Origin: Rhizobium sp. SL86
Lineage (GTDB): Bacteria > Pseudomonadota > Alphaproteobacteria > Rhizobiales > Rhizobiaceae
Assembly (NCBI RefSeq): GCF_026672545.1
Contig: NZ_JAPPRJ010000001.1
Span: 992,001-1,056,000, forward strand
Direction: 5' to 3'
Length of the DNA: 64,000 nt
Every line of letters begins with the position of its first letter. Position 1 is the first letter of the stretch. Shown here one piece after another: positions 36,492 to 44,512 of this stretch. Below the pieces are notes generated by a model. It had not been told where the DNA came from. It saw nothing but the letters and a program-made list of their open reading frames with translations, and did no database searches. Both the position numbers and the translations under genes were made by a program.

Positions 36492-37450
36492 CAGGCGAGC
36501 CTCGTGCCCTTGGCAATGACCGTTCCCCGCAAAAACTCCGGGGCATCCAGCGTCTTTCCGCCTGCTCTTTGCATCCGTGTTAAAGCAACGCTGCTGCTCC
36601 CGCAGGCCACCAGCAATCGACCGGAAAGAGCTGCCACAACAGGCTCCTCCAGAACCTCGCCGGGCTCCCCCTGCCCTTGCCCAAGCGTGCTTGCCAGAAC
36701 CTTGATGCGTTCCGGTTTGCCGTTGATCTCCGCTTCGAACCAGGCACCCGGAAAGGGCGACAGGCCACGAATGTGATTGTGGACGGCCTGGGCCGGACGC
36801 GAAAAGTCAATACGTGTTTCGCCCTTGTCGATCTTGGCGGCGTAGAGCACCCCCTCCTCCGGCTGGGGCGTCAGCGGCAGATCGCCCGCCTCCAGCTTTG
36901 CCATGGCCTCGACCATGGCCCGGGCACCGACCTGCATCAGCGCATCATGCAACTCGCCCGCCGTCATCTCGGGGCCGATCGCGAGTTCTGCCGTCAGGGC
37001 CACGGGACCGGTATCCAGCCCCTTTTCCATCTTCATCACCATCATGCCGGTCTTGTCGTCGCCGGCCATGATCGCCCGCTGGATGGGAGCCGCACCCCGC
37101 CAGCGCGGCAGAAGCGAGGCATGGCCGTTGTAACAGCCAAGCCGCGTTCCTTCGAGCACCTCGACCGGCAGCAGGAGGCCATAGGCCACCACCACCGCCA
37201 CATCCGCCGCATGGGCGCGGAAACGGGCACGCTCCTCCGGGTCCTTGAAATTCAGCGGCGTCAGCACCGGGATGCCGAGCAGTTCCGCGGCCTGATGCAC
37301 CGGCGACTTCTGCAAATCGAGGCCACGCCGCCCGCCCGGACGCGGCGGCTGGGTATAGACCGCGACGATCTCATGGCCCGCCTCCTTCAGCGCGCGAAGC
37401 GTCGGCACGGAAAAATCGGGAGTGCCCATGAAGATGATGCGCAGAGCCAT
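36491..37450 (-). CDS. fmt: Methionyl-tRNA formyltransferase
   Basis: 319-residue enzyme that formylates initiator Met-tRNA using 10-formyl-THF. Catalytic and folate-binding sequence [20 protein letters not shown] and LDTGPV are present; the N-terminus [21 protein letters not shown] and the C-terminal OB-like tRNA-binding domain are intact. ATG 37450 has GAGGA upstream. Between it and def lies a decayed toxin-antitoxin module on the same strand. Confidence 0.96.
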   Translation of the reverse strand: MALRIIFMGTPDFSVPTLRALKEAGHEIVAVYTQPPRPGGRRGLDLQKSPVHQAAELLGIPVLTPLNFKDPEERARFRAHAADVAVVVAYGLLLPVEVLEGTRLGCYNGHASLLPRWRGAAPIQRAIMAGDDKTGMMVMKMEKGLDTGPVALTAELAIGPEMTAGELHDALMQVGARAMVEAMAKLEAGDLPLTPQPEEGVLYAAKIDKGETRIDFSRPAQAVHNHIRGLSPFPGAWFEAEINGKPERIKVLASTLGQGQGEPGEVLEEPVVAALSGRLLVACGSSSVALTRMQRAGGKTLDAPEFLRGTVIAKGTRLA

Positions 37451-37472
37451 GCGTGCGGTGTCCTCGTTTCGA

Positions 37473-37634
37473 TCAGGCGCCTTCAAACGGGTTTACAAGC
37501 CGAAGATCAAGCCCTTCGAAGTCTTTTGTATTGCGGATGGCCAGCGTCGCGCCTTGGCCAAGGCAGATGGCGGCGATCATGGCATCTTTGGTCTCGATCT
37601 CGTGACCAGCGAAATGACGGCGCGCGGAAATCAT
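37473..37634 (-). pseudogene. C-terminal half of a PIN-domain toxin (VapC/FitB), N-terminus deleted
   Basis: A 53-codon frame opens at ATG 37634, overlapping the antitoxin stop (ATGA). It reads MISARRHFAGHEIETKDAMI, then ICLGQGATLAIRNTKDFEGL, ending RLVNPFEGA: exactly the last two-fifths of a VapC-type PIN domain, including the late acidic residues (KDAMIAA and NTKDF). The first strand with the catalytic F-x-D-T-N and the mid-domain Glu are missing; out-of-frame PIN-like sequence (AVAAHIYG) extends up to about 37657 inside the antitoxin. The toxin therefore lacks half its active site. Confidence 0.8.
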
Positions 37635-37903
37635 TCCGTAGATATGAGCGGCGACGGGCGATCTTTCGCGTGCCGCAGCGCGTCCATTGCTGCGAGTTCC
37701 TCTTCCGACCAGGTCACGTCGTTCGTAAGGATTGATCGGAGGCGATGCCCGGCCGTTTCCGTCGATGCGGTATCAGACCGCTGAAGCTCCCGCACCAAAA
37801 TCTCCGTCACTTCATTGGAAACACTGCGGCCCGAGCGCTCGGCGCGTTCGTCCAGACTCTGACGGATGGCATCGGGAATGTTGCGGATCAAAAGGTCACC
37901 CAT
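37631..37903 (-). CDS. FitA/VapB-like ribbon-helix-helix antitoxin, toxin partner gutted
   Basis: 90-residue Arc-type antitoxin: DNA-binding strand and helices in MGDLLIRNIPDAIRQSLDERAERSGRS and VSNEVTEILVREL, followed by the toxin-binding tail (VTWSEEELAAMDALRHAKDRP). The fold is complete and the start is well placed after AGGAGGACTG. Downstream only a C-terminal fragment of its PIN toxin survives. Located inside the def-fmt-truA gene group, same strand, so it could still be transcribed and act as a DNA-binding protein. Confidence 0.85.
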   Translation of the reverse strand: MGDLLIRNIPDAIRQSLDERAERSGRSVSNEVTEILVRELQRSDTASTETAGHRLRSILTNDVTWSEEELAAMDALRHAKDRPSPLISTE

Positions 37904-37963
37904 GGGCAGTCCTCCTGGATATCATCCGATATCATAGGAGCGCATGGATGCCGCTTCAAGCCG

Positions 37964-38479
37964 TCAGATGGCCTTGGCTTTGGCGGCCTTGGTGAACTTC
38001 TTGATCACCATGTCGCGCTTCAGCCGCGAGATATGATCGATGAACAGCACGCCGTTCAGGTGGTCGATCTCGTGCTGAAGGCAGGTGGCGAGAAGGCCGT
38101 CGGCCTCCATCCGGTGCTGCTTGCCGTCGCGACCGACATACTCCATCGTCACGGCAGCCGGGCGCTCCACCTCGGCGTAATATTCCGGGATCGACAGGCA
38201 GCCCTCTTCGTAGACCGAACGTTCATCGGAAGAGGCAAGGATCTGCGGATTGATCACCACCAGCGGCTGCTTTTCCTCGCCCTCGCGCGAGACATCCACG
38301 ACCAGGATACGGCGCGGCACGCCGATCTGGATGCCAGCGAGCCCGATGCCGGGCGCATCATACATGGTTTCCAGCATGTCATCGGCAAGCTTCAGCACGT
38401 CGGCATCGACCTGCTCGATCGGCTTGGACACCTGGCGCAGCAGGGGATCGGGGAGAATGATAAGCGGCTTGATCGTCAT
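37964..38479 (-). CDS. def: Peptide deformylase
   Basis: 171-residue metalloenzyme that removes the N-terminal formyl group from new proteins. Motif 2 EEGCLSIPE and motif 3 QHEIDHLNG carry the Cys and two His metal ligands and the catalytic Glu. Motif 1 reads [11 protein letters not shown], with Gly instead of the second Ala of GxGxAAxQ. ATG 38479 follows GGGGAAA. Divergent from rmuC. Pairs functionally with fmt on the same strand. Confidence 0.95.
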   Translation of the reverse strand: MTIKPLIILPDPLLRQVSKPIEQVDADVLKLADDMLETMYDAPGIGLAGIQIGVPRRILVVDVSREGEEKQPLVVINPQILASSDERSVYEEGCLSIPEYYAEVERPAAVTMEYVGRDGKQHRMEADGLLATCLQHEIDHLNGVLFIDHISRLKRDMVIKKFTKAAKAKAI

Positions 38480-38603
38480 GAGTTTCCCCATAACCCATCT
38501 TTTTTGCGGATGAAACTGGCCGAGAGGCCGGAATTGACGGAATTTGGCATTTTGTTCCTGTTTTGATCTTTTCGCATCGATGCTTCTCGGCTAGGGTTTT
38601 GCC

Positions 38604-39782
38604 ATGCAGCCATCCTCTCCCTCCCTCACCGATGCCCTGGCCCTCCTCACAGAAGGACAGAATGGGCTTGTGCTGCTGGCAGCCATCGCCATCATCGCGC
38701 TGGTCAGCCTTGTCCTGCGCAGATCCGCCGCGCTGCGCCGCGAGGAGATGGAGAACCGTCTCGATGCGCTTTTGAGGGCGCAGGCGGAAATGCAGGGGCG
38801 CGTCTCTGCCATGACCGAGGCGCTCAGCAGCCGGCAGGCGGAGCTCAACCGCGCCGTCAACCAGCGGCTCGACGGCATGACGCACAGGCTGGGTTCCACC
38901 ATTGCCGAACAAACCAAATCCACGCATGACAATCTGCGCAAGCTGCAGGAACGGCTAGCGGTCATCGATGCAGCGCAGAACAACATCCAGACGCTCGCCA
39001 AGGATGTCGTCGGACTGCAGGCCATTCTTTCCAACAAGCAGACCCGCGGCGCCTTCGGCCAGGGACGCATGGAGGCGATCGTGGCCGATGGTCTGCCGCA
39101 GGGTGCCTACAGTTTTCAGGCCACCCTCTCGAACGGCTTGCGACCCGACTGCACCATCACCATGCCGAACGGCGCACCGCCTTTGGTGATCGATGCGAAG
39201 TTTCCGCTCGAAGCCTGGCATGCCTTTCGCGACGCGGCCAATCCGGACCAGCGCAAGCTGGCCAGCCAGCAGTTCCGCCGCGACCTCGAGACCCATATCA
39301 AGGACATCGCCGAGAAATACCTGATTGCAGGCGAAACGCAGGATACTGCCTTCCTGTTCGTCCCCTCCGAATCGGTGTTTGCCGAGATCCACGAGCATTT
39401 CGAGGGCGTGATCCAGAAAGCGCAGCGCCTGCGGATCGTCATCGTCTCCCCCTCGCTGCTGATGCTGTCGATCCAGGTGCTGCAGGCACTGCTGAAGGAC
39501 CAGCGCATGCGCGAGCAGGCCCATCTGATCCAGGGCGAGGTGGCGCTTTTGATGGACGATCTTGCCCGGCTCGATGAACGCACCCGCAAACTACAGGGCC
39601 ATTTCCTGATGGCGCAGAAGGATATCGAGCAGATCCTCACCTCCTCCGACAAACTGTCGCGCCGCGGCGCCCGCATCGGCGCTCTGGAGCTTGAGCAGAT
39701 ACAAGCGGAGCCTCCGGTTCCGGAACGCAGTGTCGAAAGCCGCACGGGCCTTCTCAAGCTCAGGGTGGTTGACGAGGATTGA
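38604..39782 (+). CDS. rmuC: DNA recombination protein RmuC
   Basis: 392 residues: N-terminal TM helix (GLVLLAAIAIIALVSLVL, about residues 19-37), a coiled coil (about 45-135, with LRREEMENRLDALLRAQAEM), then the RmuC nuclease-like core (RGAFGQGRMEAIVADGLPQG, LVIDAKFPLEAW, DTAFLFVPSESVFAEIH). RmuC limits inversions between short repeats. Good length and full core. Confidence 0.92.
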   Translation: MQPSSPSLTDALALLTEGQNGLVLLAAIAIIALVSLVLRRSAALRREEMENRLDALLRAQAEMQGRVSAMTEALSSRQAELNRAVNQRLDGMTHRLGSTIAEQTKSTHDNLRKLQERLAVIDAAQNNIQTLAKDVVGLQAILSNKQTRGAFGQGRMEAIVADGLPQGAYSFQATLSNGLRPDCTITMPNGAPPLVIDAKFPLEAWHAFRDAANPDQRKLASQQFRRDLETHIKDIAEKYLIAGETQDTAFLFVPSESVFAEIHEHFEGVIQKAQRLRIVIVSPSLLMLSIQVLQALLKDQRMREQAHLIQGEVALLMDDLARLDERTRKLQGHFLMAQKDIEQILTSSDKLSRRGARIGALELEQIQAEPPVPERSVESRTGLLKLRVVDED

Positions 39783-39834
39783 TGCTCTCGGGCAGTGTCC
39801 GCGCCACATTCGACTTCAATCAGGTTTCTCGCTC

Positions 39835-40734
39835 ATGATCACCGTCTTCGGCTCCGTCAACATGGATCTCATCGCCACGACAGTTCGCCTCCCGCAGCCG
39901 GGCGAGACGGTTGCCGGCACCGGTTTTGCCACCGCCGCCGGCGGCAAGGGCGCCAACCAGGCGCTGGCAGCACAGCGCGCAGGTTCTGCCGTGCGGATGG
40001 TTTCCGCCGTCGGCAAGGACGGCTTTGCAGAACCGGCGCTGGCGCTCCTCAGGGAGGCAGGTGCCGACCTTTCCGGCGTAAAGTCGGTGGATGAACCGAC
40101 TGGCACGGCCCTCATCCTGGTGGGTGGCGACGGCGAGAACATGATCGCCGTGGTGCCGGGCGCCAATGGCACGGTGACGGCACAGGATGCCGATGCAGCG
40201 GTTGCCGCGATGGCTGCCGATGACATTCTGCTGCTGCAGATGGAAGTGCCTGCCGACGCTGTCGCACAGGCGTTCAACGCGGCAAAGGCGCGTGGCATCC
40301 GGACGCTGTTCAACACGGCCCCCTTGACCGATGATGCCATTCGCCTCGCCCCCTTCGCCTCGATCCTCGTCTCCAACGAAACCGAGTTCGAACTGCTGAT
40401 CGGCCGCAAGGATCTGTCCGCCGAAGCGCGGATCGAGGCCATGCGGAACCTGCATGCCGAGACAGGTCAGACACTTGTGGTGACGCTTGGCGCGGATGGT
40501 GTCGTGGCTCTCCACGACGGTACGCTTCTGACAAGCGCAGGCCTGAAGATCGAGCCCGTGGACACAGTGGGTGCCGGCGACACGTTCTGCGGATATCTGG
40601 CCGCCAGCCTCGACCAGGGCCTGCCCTTTGCCGCCTCCCTGCGGCGCGCCGCCGTTGCTGGCTCGCTTGCCTGCCTCAAGCCTGGCGCGCAGCCGGCCAT
40701 TCCGCTGGCCGCGGAGGTGGATGCGAAGATCTGA
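39835..40734 (+). CDS. rbsK: Ribokinase
   Basis: 299-residue PfkB-family kinase phosphorylating D-ribose. N-terminal signature MITVFGSVNMDLIATT, sugar-binding TAAGGKGANQALAAQRAG (PfkB signature 1), phosphate-binding NETE (SNETEFELLIG), and signature 2 DTVGAGDTFCGYLA near residue 244. ATG 39835 is chosen at the conserved start. No ribose transporter gene is nearby, so it may serve nucleoside salvage. Confidence 0.92.
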   Translation: MITVFGSVNMDLIATTVRLPQPGETVAGTGFATAAGGKGANQALAAQRAGSAVRMVSAVGKDGFAEPALALLREAGADLSGVKSVDEPTGTALILVGGDGENMIAVVPGANGTVTAQDADAAVAAMAADDILLLQMEVPADAVAQAFNAAKARGIRTLFNTAPLTDDAIRLAPFASILVSNETEFELLIGRKDLSAEARIEAMRNLHAETGQTLVVTLGADGVVALHDGTLLTSAGLKIEPVDTVGAGDTFCGYLAASLDQGLPFAASLRRAAVAGSLACLKPGAQPAIPLAAEVDAKI

Positions 40735-40772
40735 CTCCAAAACAGGCCGGCCTGCCCCGGGGATCTCTCTTC

Positions 40773-40802
40773 ACAGGCGCTTGCGAAACAGGCGCTTGCG
40801 AA
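40773..40802. repeat. Perfect 15-bp tandem duplication
   Basis: ACAGGCGCTTGCGAA twice head-to-tail between rbsK and hsp20. The second copy carries the CTTGCG that forms the putative -35 of the hsp20 promoter. Confidence 0.85.
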
Positions 40803-40823
40803 GCCTCCCCGGTCCCCCCATAT
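40795..40823 (+). promoter_or_regulatory. Putative RpoH (sigma-32) promoter of hsp20
   Basis: CTTGCG, 17-bp spacer, CCATAT. Fits the rhizobial RpoH pattern CTTGNN-N16/17-CCATNT and sits 65 bp ahead of the small heat-shock gene. Confidence 0.55.
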
Positions 40824-40887
40824 AGGGCGCGCAGGCGCAGGCCATATCTGGATGCGCGAGCGGTCGCTTGTATTCAAGGACTGAGAG

Positions 40888-41316
40888 ATGAGCCGGATGA
40901 CACCGTTTACCAGCCCACTCCTTCTGGGCTTCGACAGCATGGAAAAGACGCTGGAGCGTCTCGCCAAGGCCAATGATGGTTACCCCCCTTATAACATCGA
41001 GCGGATGCGGGCCGAGGTTTCGGGCGAACCCGAACGGTTGCGAATCACTCTTGCGGTCGCCGGTTTCTCCGAGGAGGAGCTGGATGTCAGCCTCGAGGAA
41101 AATCAGCTGATCATTCGCGGCCGTCAGGTGGAGACCGAGGAACGGGATTTCCTCTATCGCGGCATCGCTGCCCGCCAATTCCAGCGCGTGTTCGTTCTGG
41201 CTGACGGAATGCAGGTTTCCGGCGCAAGACTGCGCAATGGCCTTCTGTCGGTCGATCTCATTCGCCCGGAACCGGAGCGCATGGTGCGAAAAATTAACAT
41301 TTCCGTCTCAGACTGA
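40888..41316 (+). CDS. Small heat shock protein Hsp20 (IbpA-like)
   Basis: 142-residue alpha-crystallin-domain chaperone that binds unfolding proteins. Crystallin strands run from RAEVSGEPERLRITLAVAGF to LIIRGRQ; the characteristic A-x-x-x-N-G-[VL]-L motif is RLRNGLLSVDL (about residue 117), and the N-terminal region PFTSPLLLGFDSMEKTLERLA is IbpA-like. Preceded by a possible RpoH promoter and an SD (AAGGAC) that can pair with CTTG upstream. A DUF1150 gene follows 13 bp later, a pairing seen repeatedly in alphaproteobacteria. Confidence 0.92.
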   Translation: MSRMTPFTSPLLLGFDSMEKTLERLAKANDGYPPYNIERMRAEVSGEPERLRITLAVAGFSEEELDVSLEENQLIIRGRQVETEERDFLYRGIAARQFQRVFVLADGMQVSGARLRNGLLSVDLIRPEPERMVRKINISVSD

Positions 41317-41329
41317 TCTCGTGGCAGCA

Positions 41330-41617
41330 ATGCCGGATGTAGAGAAGTCGGAGGCTTTCATGCTCCTCAAGAACGCGACGTCGCGTCTCACCCAGTCGGA
41401 ACTTGCCCATCTGGGTTCTGGTGAAGTCGGTTATATTCGCAAGATGCGGTCGGAAGAGGTTTCGCGCTGCTTCCCTGAGGCGCCGGATATCGATCCCGCC
41501 CTTGATCTCTGGGCCCTGTTCGGCGCCGATGGCACGCCGATCCTTCTGACGGACAACCGCTCCAGCACCTTCTTCAAGGCTGCCGAAGACGACCTGAAGA
41601 CCGTCAGCCTTCACTGA
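41330..41617 (+). CDS. DUF1150 family protein
   Basis: 95 residues; MPDVEKSEAFMLLKNATSRLTQ, then LAHLGSGEVGYIRKMRSEEV and ALFGADGTPILLTDNRSS are the conserved stretches of the DUF1150 family, a small alphaproteobacterial protein of unknown function usually located next to hsp20. ATG 41330; an in-frame GTG at 41321 is an alternative. Function not known. Confidence 0.82.
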   Translation: MPDVEKSEAFMLLKNATSRLTQSELAHLGSGEVGYIRKMRSEEVSRCFPEAPDIDPALDLWALFGADGTPILLTDNRSSTFFKAAEDDLKTVSLH

Positions 41618-41656
41618 CGGTCCGGCGCGCCTGCGCCTCATGCACAAACCTTCACG

Positions 41657-42364
41657 TCAAACTTTCACGAACGTCAGATAGGCAGACGAACGGCCTTCAC
41701 GGCGCGCTTTTGCCTCGTAACGCGTTCCTGGCCAGGTCGGGAATGGCGTCAACCAATCGGAAGGCTCTTTAGCCGTCCAGGCAAAGCCTTTGTGGTCGCG
41801 GCAATGTTGCAGCGTCCAGTTGACATAAGTGTCGATATCGGAGGCAAAACAGAACAGGCCGCCCGGTTTCAGCACACGGTGGAAACGCGACAGGTTGACC
41901 TGTGAGACGAAGCGTCGCTTCCAGTGTTTCTTCTTCGGCCACGGATCCGGATAAAGCAGATCGATCCGGTCGATCGACGCATCCGGCAGCCAGTCGAGCA
42001 ACTGCGTCGCATCGTCATCATGCACCCGGATATTGCGGAGCTCGAGCTCTTCGACCTTGGCCAGCAGCTTTGCCATGGAATTGACAAAGGGTTCCACGCC
42101 GATGAAACCCGTCGCCGGGTTTTCGACGGCCCGGTGGACAAGGTGCTCGCCCCCGCCGAAACCGATTTCCAGCCTCAGCGTCTCGACCGGAACCGGAAAC
42201 AGGGTCTTCAGATCCTGTGGCGGTGCTGCGCCAAGGTCAAGCTTGAGTTCGGGCAGGAGCGCCGACATCAGATCGACCTGACGCTCCCGCAATGGCTTAC
42301 CCTTGCGCCGGCCAAAAAAGGCCTCGGTGGACCGCGACCGGCGCTCGGTATCCTCAGACGACAT
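41657..42364 (-). CDS. trmB: tRNA (guanine-N7-)-methyltransferase
   Basis: 235-residue SAM-dependent enzyme placing m7G46 in tRNA. SAM-binding [15 protein letters not shown] (about residue 66), and the TrmB catalytic segment [21 protein letters not shown] (Asp, Lys/Arg). N-terminal basic segment binds tRNA. Directly downstream of metK on the same strand, 2 bp apart: product SAM of MetK is the methyl donor. Confidence 0.95.
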   Translation of the reverse strand: MSSEDTERRSRSTEAFFGRRKGKPLRERQVDLMSALLPELKLDLGAAPPQDLKTLFPVPVETLRLEIGFGGGEHLVHRAVENPATGFIGVEPFVNSMAKLLAKVEELELRNIRVHDDDATQLLDWLPDASIDRIDLLYPDPWPKKKHWKRRFVSQVNLSRFHRVLKPGGLFCFASDIDTYVNWTLQHCRDHKGFAWTAKEPSDWLTPFPTWPGTRYEAKARREGRSSAYLTFVKV

Positions 42365-42366
42365 GA

Positions 42367-43608
42367 TCAGCCTTTCAGTGCTTCCTTCAGCGGCTTGACG
42401 AGATCGAGCTTCTCCCAGGAGAAGGAACCGTCGCGGCCAGCCTTGCGGCCGAAATGGCCGTAGGATGCCGTCTTTGCATAGATCGGCTTGTTCAGGTCAA
42501 GATGCTTTCGAATGCCGGTTGGGGAAAGATCGATCACCTTGCGGATCGCAGCCTCGATCTGGTCCTCGGTGACGTTCTTGCCGGTGCCGTGCAGGTCGAC
42601 ATAGATCGACAGCGGCTGGGCAATACCGATGGCGTAGGAGATCTGGATCGTGCACTTGTCGGCAAGACCGGCGGCAACGACGTTCTTGGCAAGGTAACGG
42701 GCCGCGTAAGCCGCCGAACGGTCGACCTTCGTCGTGTCCTTGCCGGAGAAGGCGCCGCCGCCATGCGGAGCTGCGCCGCCATAGGTGTCCACGATGATCT
42801 TGCGGCCGGTGAGGCCGGCATCGCCATCCGGACCGCCGATCACGAACTTGCCGGTCGGGTTGATGTACCAGGCGCAGTCATCGGCGATCTTCAGATCACC
42901 CAGGGCTTCGCGGATATAGGGTTCAACAACCTGGCGAACCTTGGCCGAATCCCAGCTTTCGTCGAGATGCTGGGTGGAGAGAACGATCGAGACCGCCTCG
43001 AAGGGCTTTCCGTCGACGTAACGAACGGTGACCTGGCTCTTGGCATCGGGCCCGAGCTTGCCGACATCACCTTCGCCCTTCTTGCGGGCGGCGGCCAGAA
43101 GCTGAAGAATGCGATGCGAATAGTAGATCGGCGCCGGCATCAGGTCCGGCGTCTCGTTGCAGGCGTAACCGAACATGATGCCCTGGTCGCCTGCCCCTTC
43201 ATTGCCCTGCTGGTCGGCAGCGTTGTCGACGCCCTGGGCAATATCGGCGGACTGCGAATGCAGGAGAACGTCAATCCTAGCATTTTTCCAGTGGAAGCCA
43301 TCCTGCTCGTAGCCGATATCCTTGATCGCGCGGCGGGCCGCGGCCTTGAACTTGGCCGGATTGATGACTTCGTTGCCATTCTTGTCCGTCTTCATCAGGC
43401 TGGGCGGAAGACGGACTTCGCCGGCGATCACGACGCGATTGGTCGTGGCCAGTGTTTCGCAGGCGATGCGCACCTTCCAGGGGTCGACGCCGGTCTTGGT
43501 GGCTTCACGGTAGACGAGATCGACGATCTCATCGGAAATACGATCGCAGACCTTGTCCGGATGGCCTTCGGCAACGGACTCGCTGGTGAACAGGTAATTG
43601 GCGCGCAT
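42367..43608 (-). CDS. metK: S-adenosylmethionine synthetase
   Basis: 413-residue enzyme making SAM from methionine and ATP. Family motifs [32 protein letters not shown] and [19 protein letters not shown] are intact. ATG 43608 is at the conserved [11 protein letters not shown] with GAGGGG upstream. The leader upstream (43609-43944) contains an AT-rich probable promoter region near 43680-43710 and an independent terminator and RNA structure further up. Confidence 0.97.
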   Translation of the reverse strand: MRANYLFTSESVAEGHPDKVCDRISDEIVDLVYREATKTGVDPWKVRIACETLATTNRVVIAGEVRLPPSLMKTDKNGNEVINPAKFKAAARRAIKDIGYEQDGFHWKNARIDVLLHSQSADIAQGVDNAADQQGNEGAGDQGIMFGYACNETPDLMPAPIYYSHRILQLLAAARKKGEGDVGKLGPDAKSQVTVRYVDGKPFEAVSIVLSTQHLDESWDSAKVRQVVEPYIREALGDLKIADDCAWYINPTGKFVIGGPDGDAGLTGRKIIVDTYGGAAPHGGGAFSGKDTTKVDRSAAYAARYLAKNVVAAGLADKCTIQISYAIGIAQPLSIYVDLHGTGKNVTEDQIEAAIRKVIDLSPTGIRKHLDLNKPIYAKTASYGHFGRKAGRDGSFSWEKLDLVKPLKEALKG

Positions 43609-43752
43609 GCTGGGATTCCCCTCAAGAACAAACCGCTGAATGTGGTAGTCAGTTTGGCCCTTCGTGACAAGGACACAATGACATAAATATATCTTTATAC
43701 GACAACGATTGGTTACGACAGCGCGCAGACCGCAAAAATGGTGCCCGAAACG
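43609..43752 (-). promoter_or_regulatory. metK leader/promoter region
   Basis: 144 bp between the upstream terminator and metK. The segment around 43680-43710 is AT-rich (on the minus strand GTATAAAGATATATTTATG) and is the likely promoter. I do not recognise a SAM riboswitch of a known class. Confidence 0.4.
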
Positions 43753-43940
43753 AAAAAAGCGGCCCAGAGGACCGCTTTTCGGGACTGTGTTCATCCCACC
43801 ATGGGAGGAAGGTGATGGGCGAAGCGTCCCAGGAGACGCACGAGCAGTTACCGTTGAGGCTTCTGCTGAAGCGACCCGACTGTTCCGTGCTGACAGTCGA
43901 GGCAACCTCTAGAACCGATTGCGGGCAGTATCTGAAGAGA
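43750..43940 (-). ncRNA. Candidate small RNA (or praR 3'UTR RNA) with anti-Shine-Dalgarno loop
   Basis: On the minus strand between praR and metK, five consecutive stem-loops without coding sequence: 7-bp CGACTGT/ACAGTCG (43877-43899), GCTTC-AGCA-GAAGC (43859-43872), GCGTC-TCCTGG-GACGC (43824-43839), a hairpin at 43795-43819 whose loop presents UUCCUCCCAU, and a 3' terminator stem with U-run (43753-43779). The CCUCCC loop could pair with ribosome binding sites, as in rhizobial trans-acting sRNAs with CCUCCUCCC-type loops. Could also be a praR 3'UTR product or a metK attenuator. Confidence 0.45.
43753..43779 (-). terminator. Intrinsic terminator between praR and metK
   Basis: AAGCGG-T-CC / GG-G-CCGCTT stem (one mismatch, loop TCT) read on the minus strand and followed by six T. 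A T-run also lies on the plus side, so it may work in both directions. Confidence 0.85.
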
Positions 43941-43944
43941 AACT

Positions 43945-44364
43945 CTATTCAACGTCCGCTTCGGCTGCCAATGCCTTCACGAGGTCTACCAGTTTGCGGC
44001 GAACCTTTGGATCCGTGATCTTGACGAAGGCCCGGTTGAGCTGCAGCCCTTCGGACGACGACAAGAAGTCCACAACGTAGTTCGAACTGGACGCTTCCGC
44101 CATTCCAGCCGGATTGCTCGCCTGTTCGCCCGGCGCGTCTTCGAAGAAGAAGGACACCGGCACGTTCAGAATGCTGGAGATGTTCTGGAGACGGCTGGCA
44201 CCAACGCGGTTGGTCCCCTTCTCATATTTCTGGATCTGCTGGAATGTAATGCCGAGGCTCTCGCCAAGCTTTTCCTGGCTCATGCCGAGCATTGTGCGGC
44301 GAAGCCGGATTCGGCTCCCGACATGAATGTCTATCGGGTTTGGCTTCTTCTTGTTCTCAATCAT
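43945..44364 (-). CDS. praR: XRE-family transcriptional regulator, PraR-like
   Basis: 139 residues. N-terminal helix-turn-helix: GSRIRLRRTMLGMSQEKLGE, then GITFQQIQKYEKGTNRVGA (about residues 16-55). The C-terminal half is acidic with no domain recognised. The sequence is that of the conserved rhizobial regulator PraR, known to repress quorum-sensing/biofilm and symbiosis genes in Rhizobium and Azorhizobium; name given from memory of the family. ATG 44364 is used. Lies between lnt and metK; the candidate RNA follows its stop directly. Confidence 0.8.
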   Translation of the reverse strand: MIENKKKPNPIDIHVGSRIRLRRTMLGMSQEKLGESLGITFQQIQKYEKGTNRVGASRLQNISSILNVPVSFFFEDAPGEQASNPAGMAEASSSNYVVDFLSSSEGLQLNRAFVKITDPKVRRKLVDLVKALAAEADVE

Positions 44365-44512
44365 TAGACGCGTCCTAAGTTGCTCTTTGGTCCCCATACA
44401 CGCTTCACATGCAACTTCATGCCATCTTAGATGTTGCCGCTGCCCACACAGCAACAGACAGCATACGCGCACGCGAGCGTCACGATCACTATGCAATTTT
44501 GGGGGTTTCTGG

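Noticed and set aside
43609..43752. SAM riboswitch upstream of metK
   Set aside because: I looked for SAM-I, SAM-II and SAM/SAH-type core patterns and did not recognise one; the structured segment lies further upstream and ends in its own terminator.
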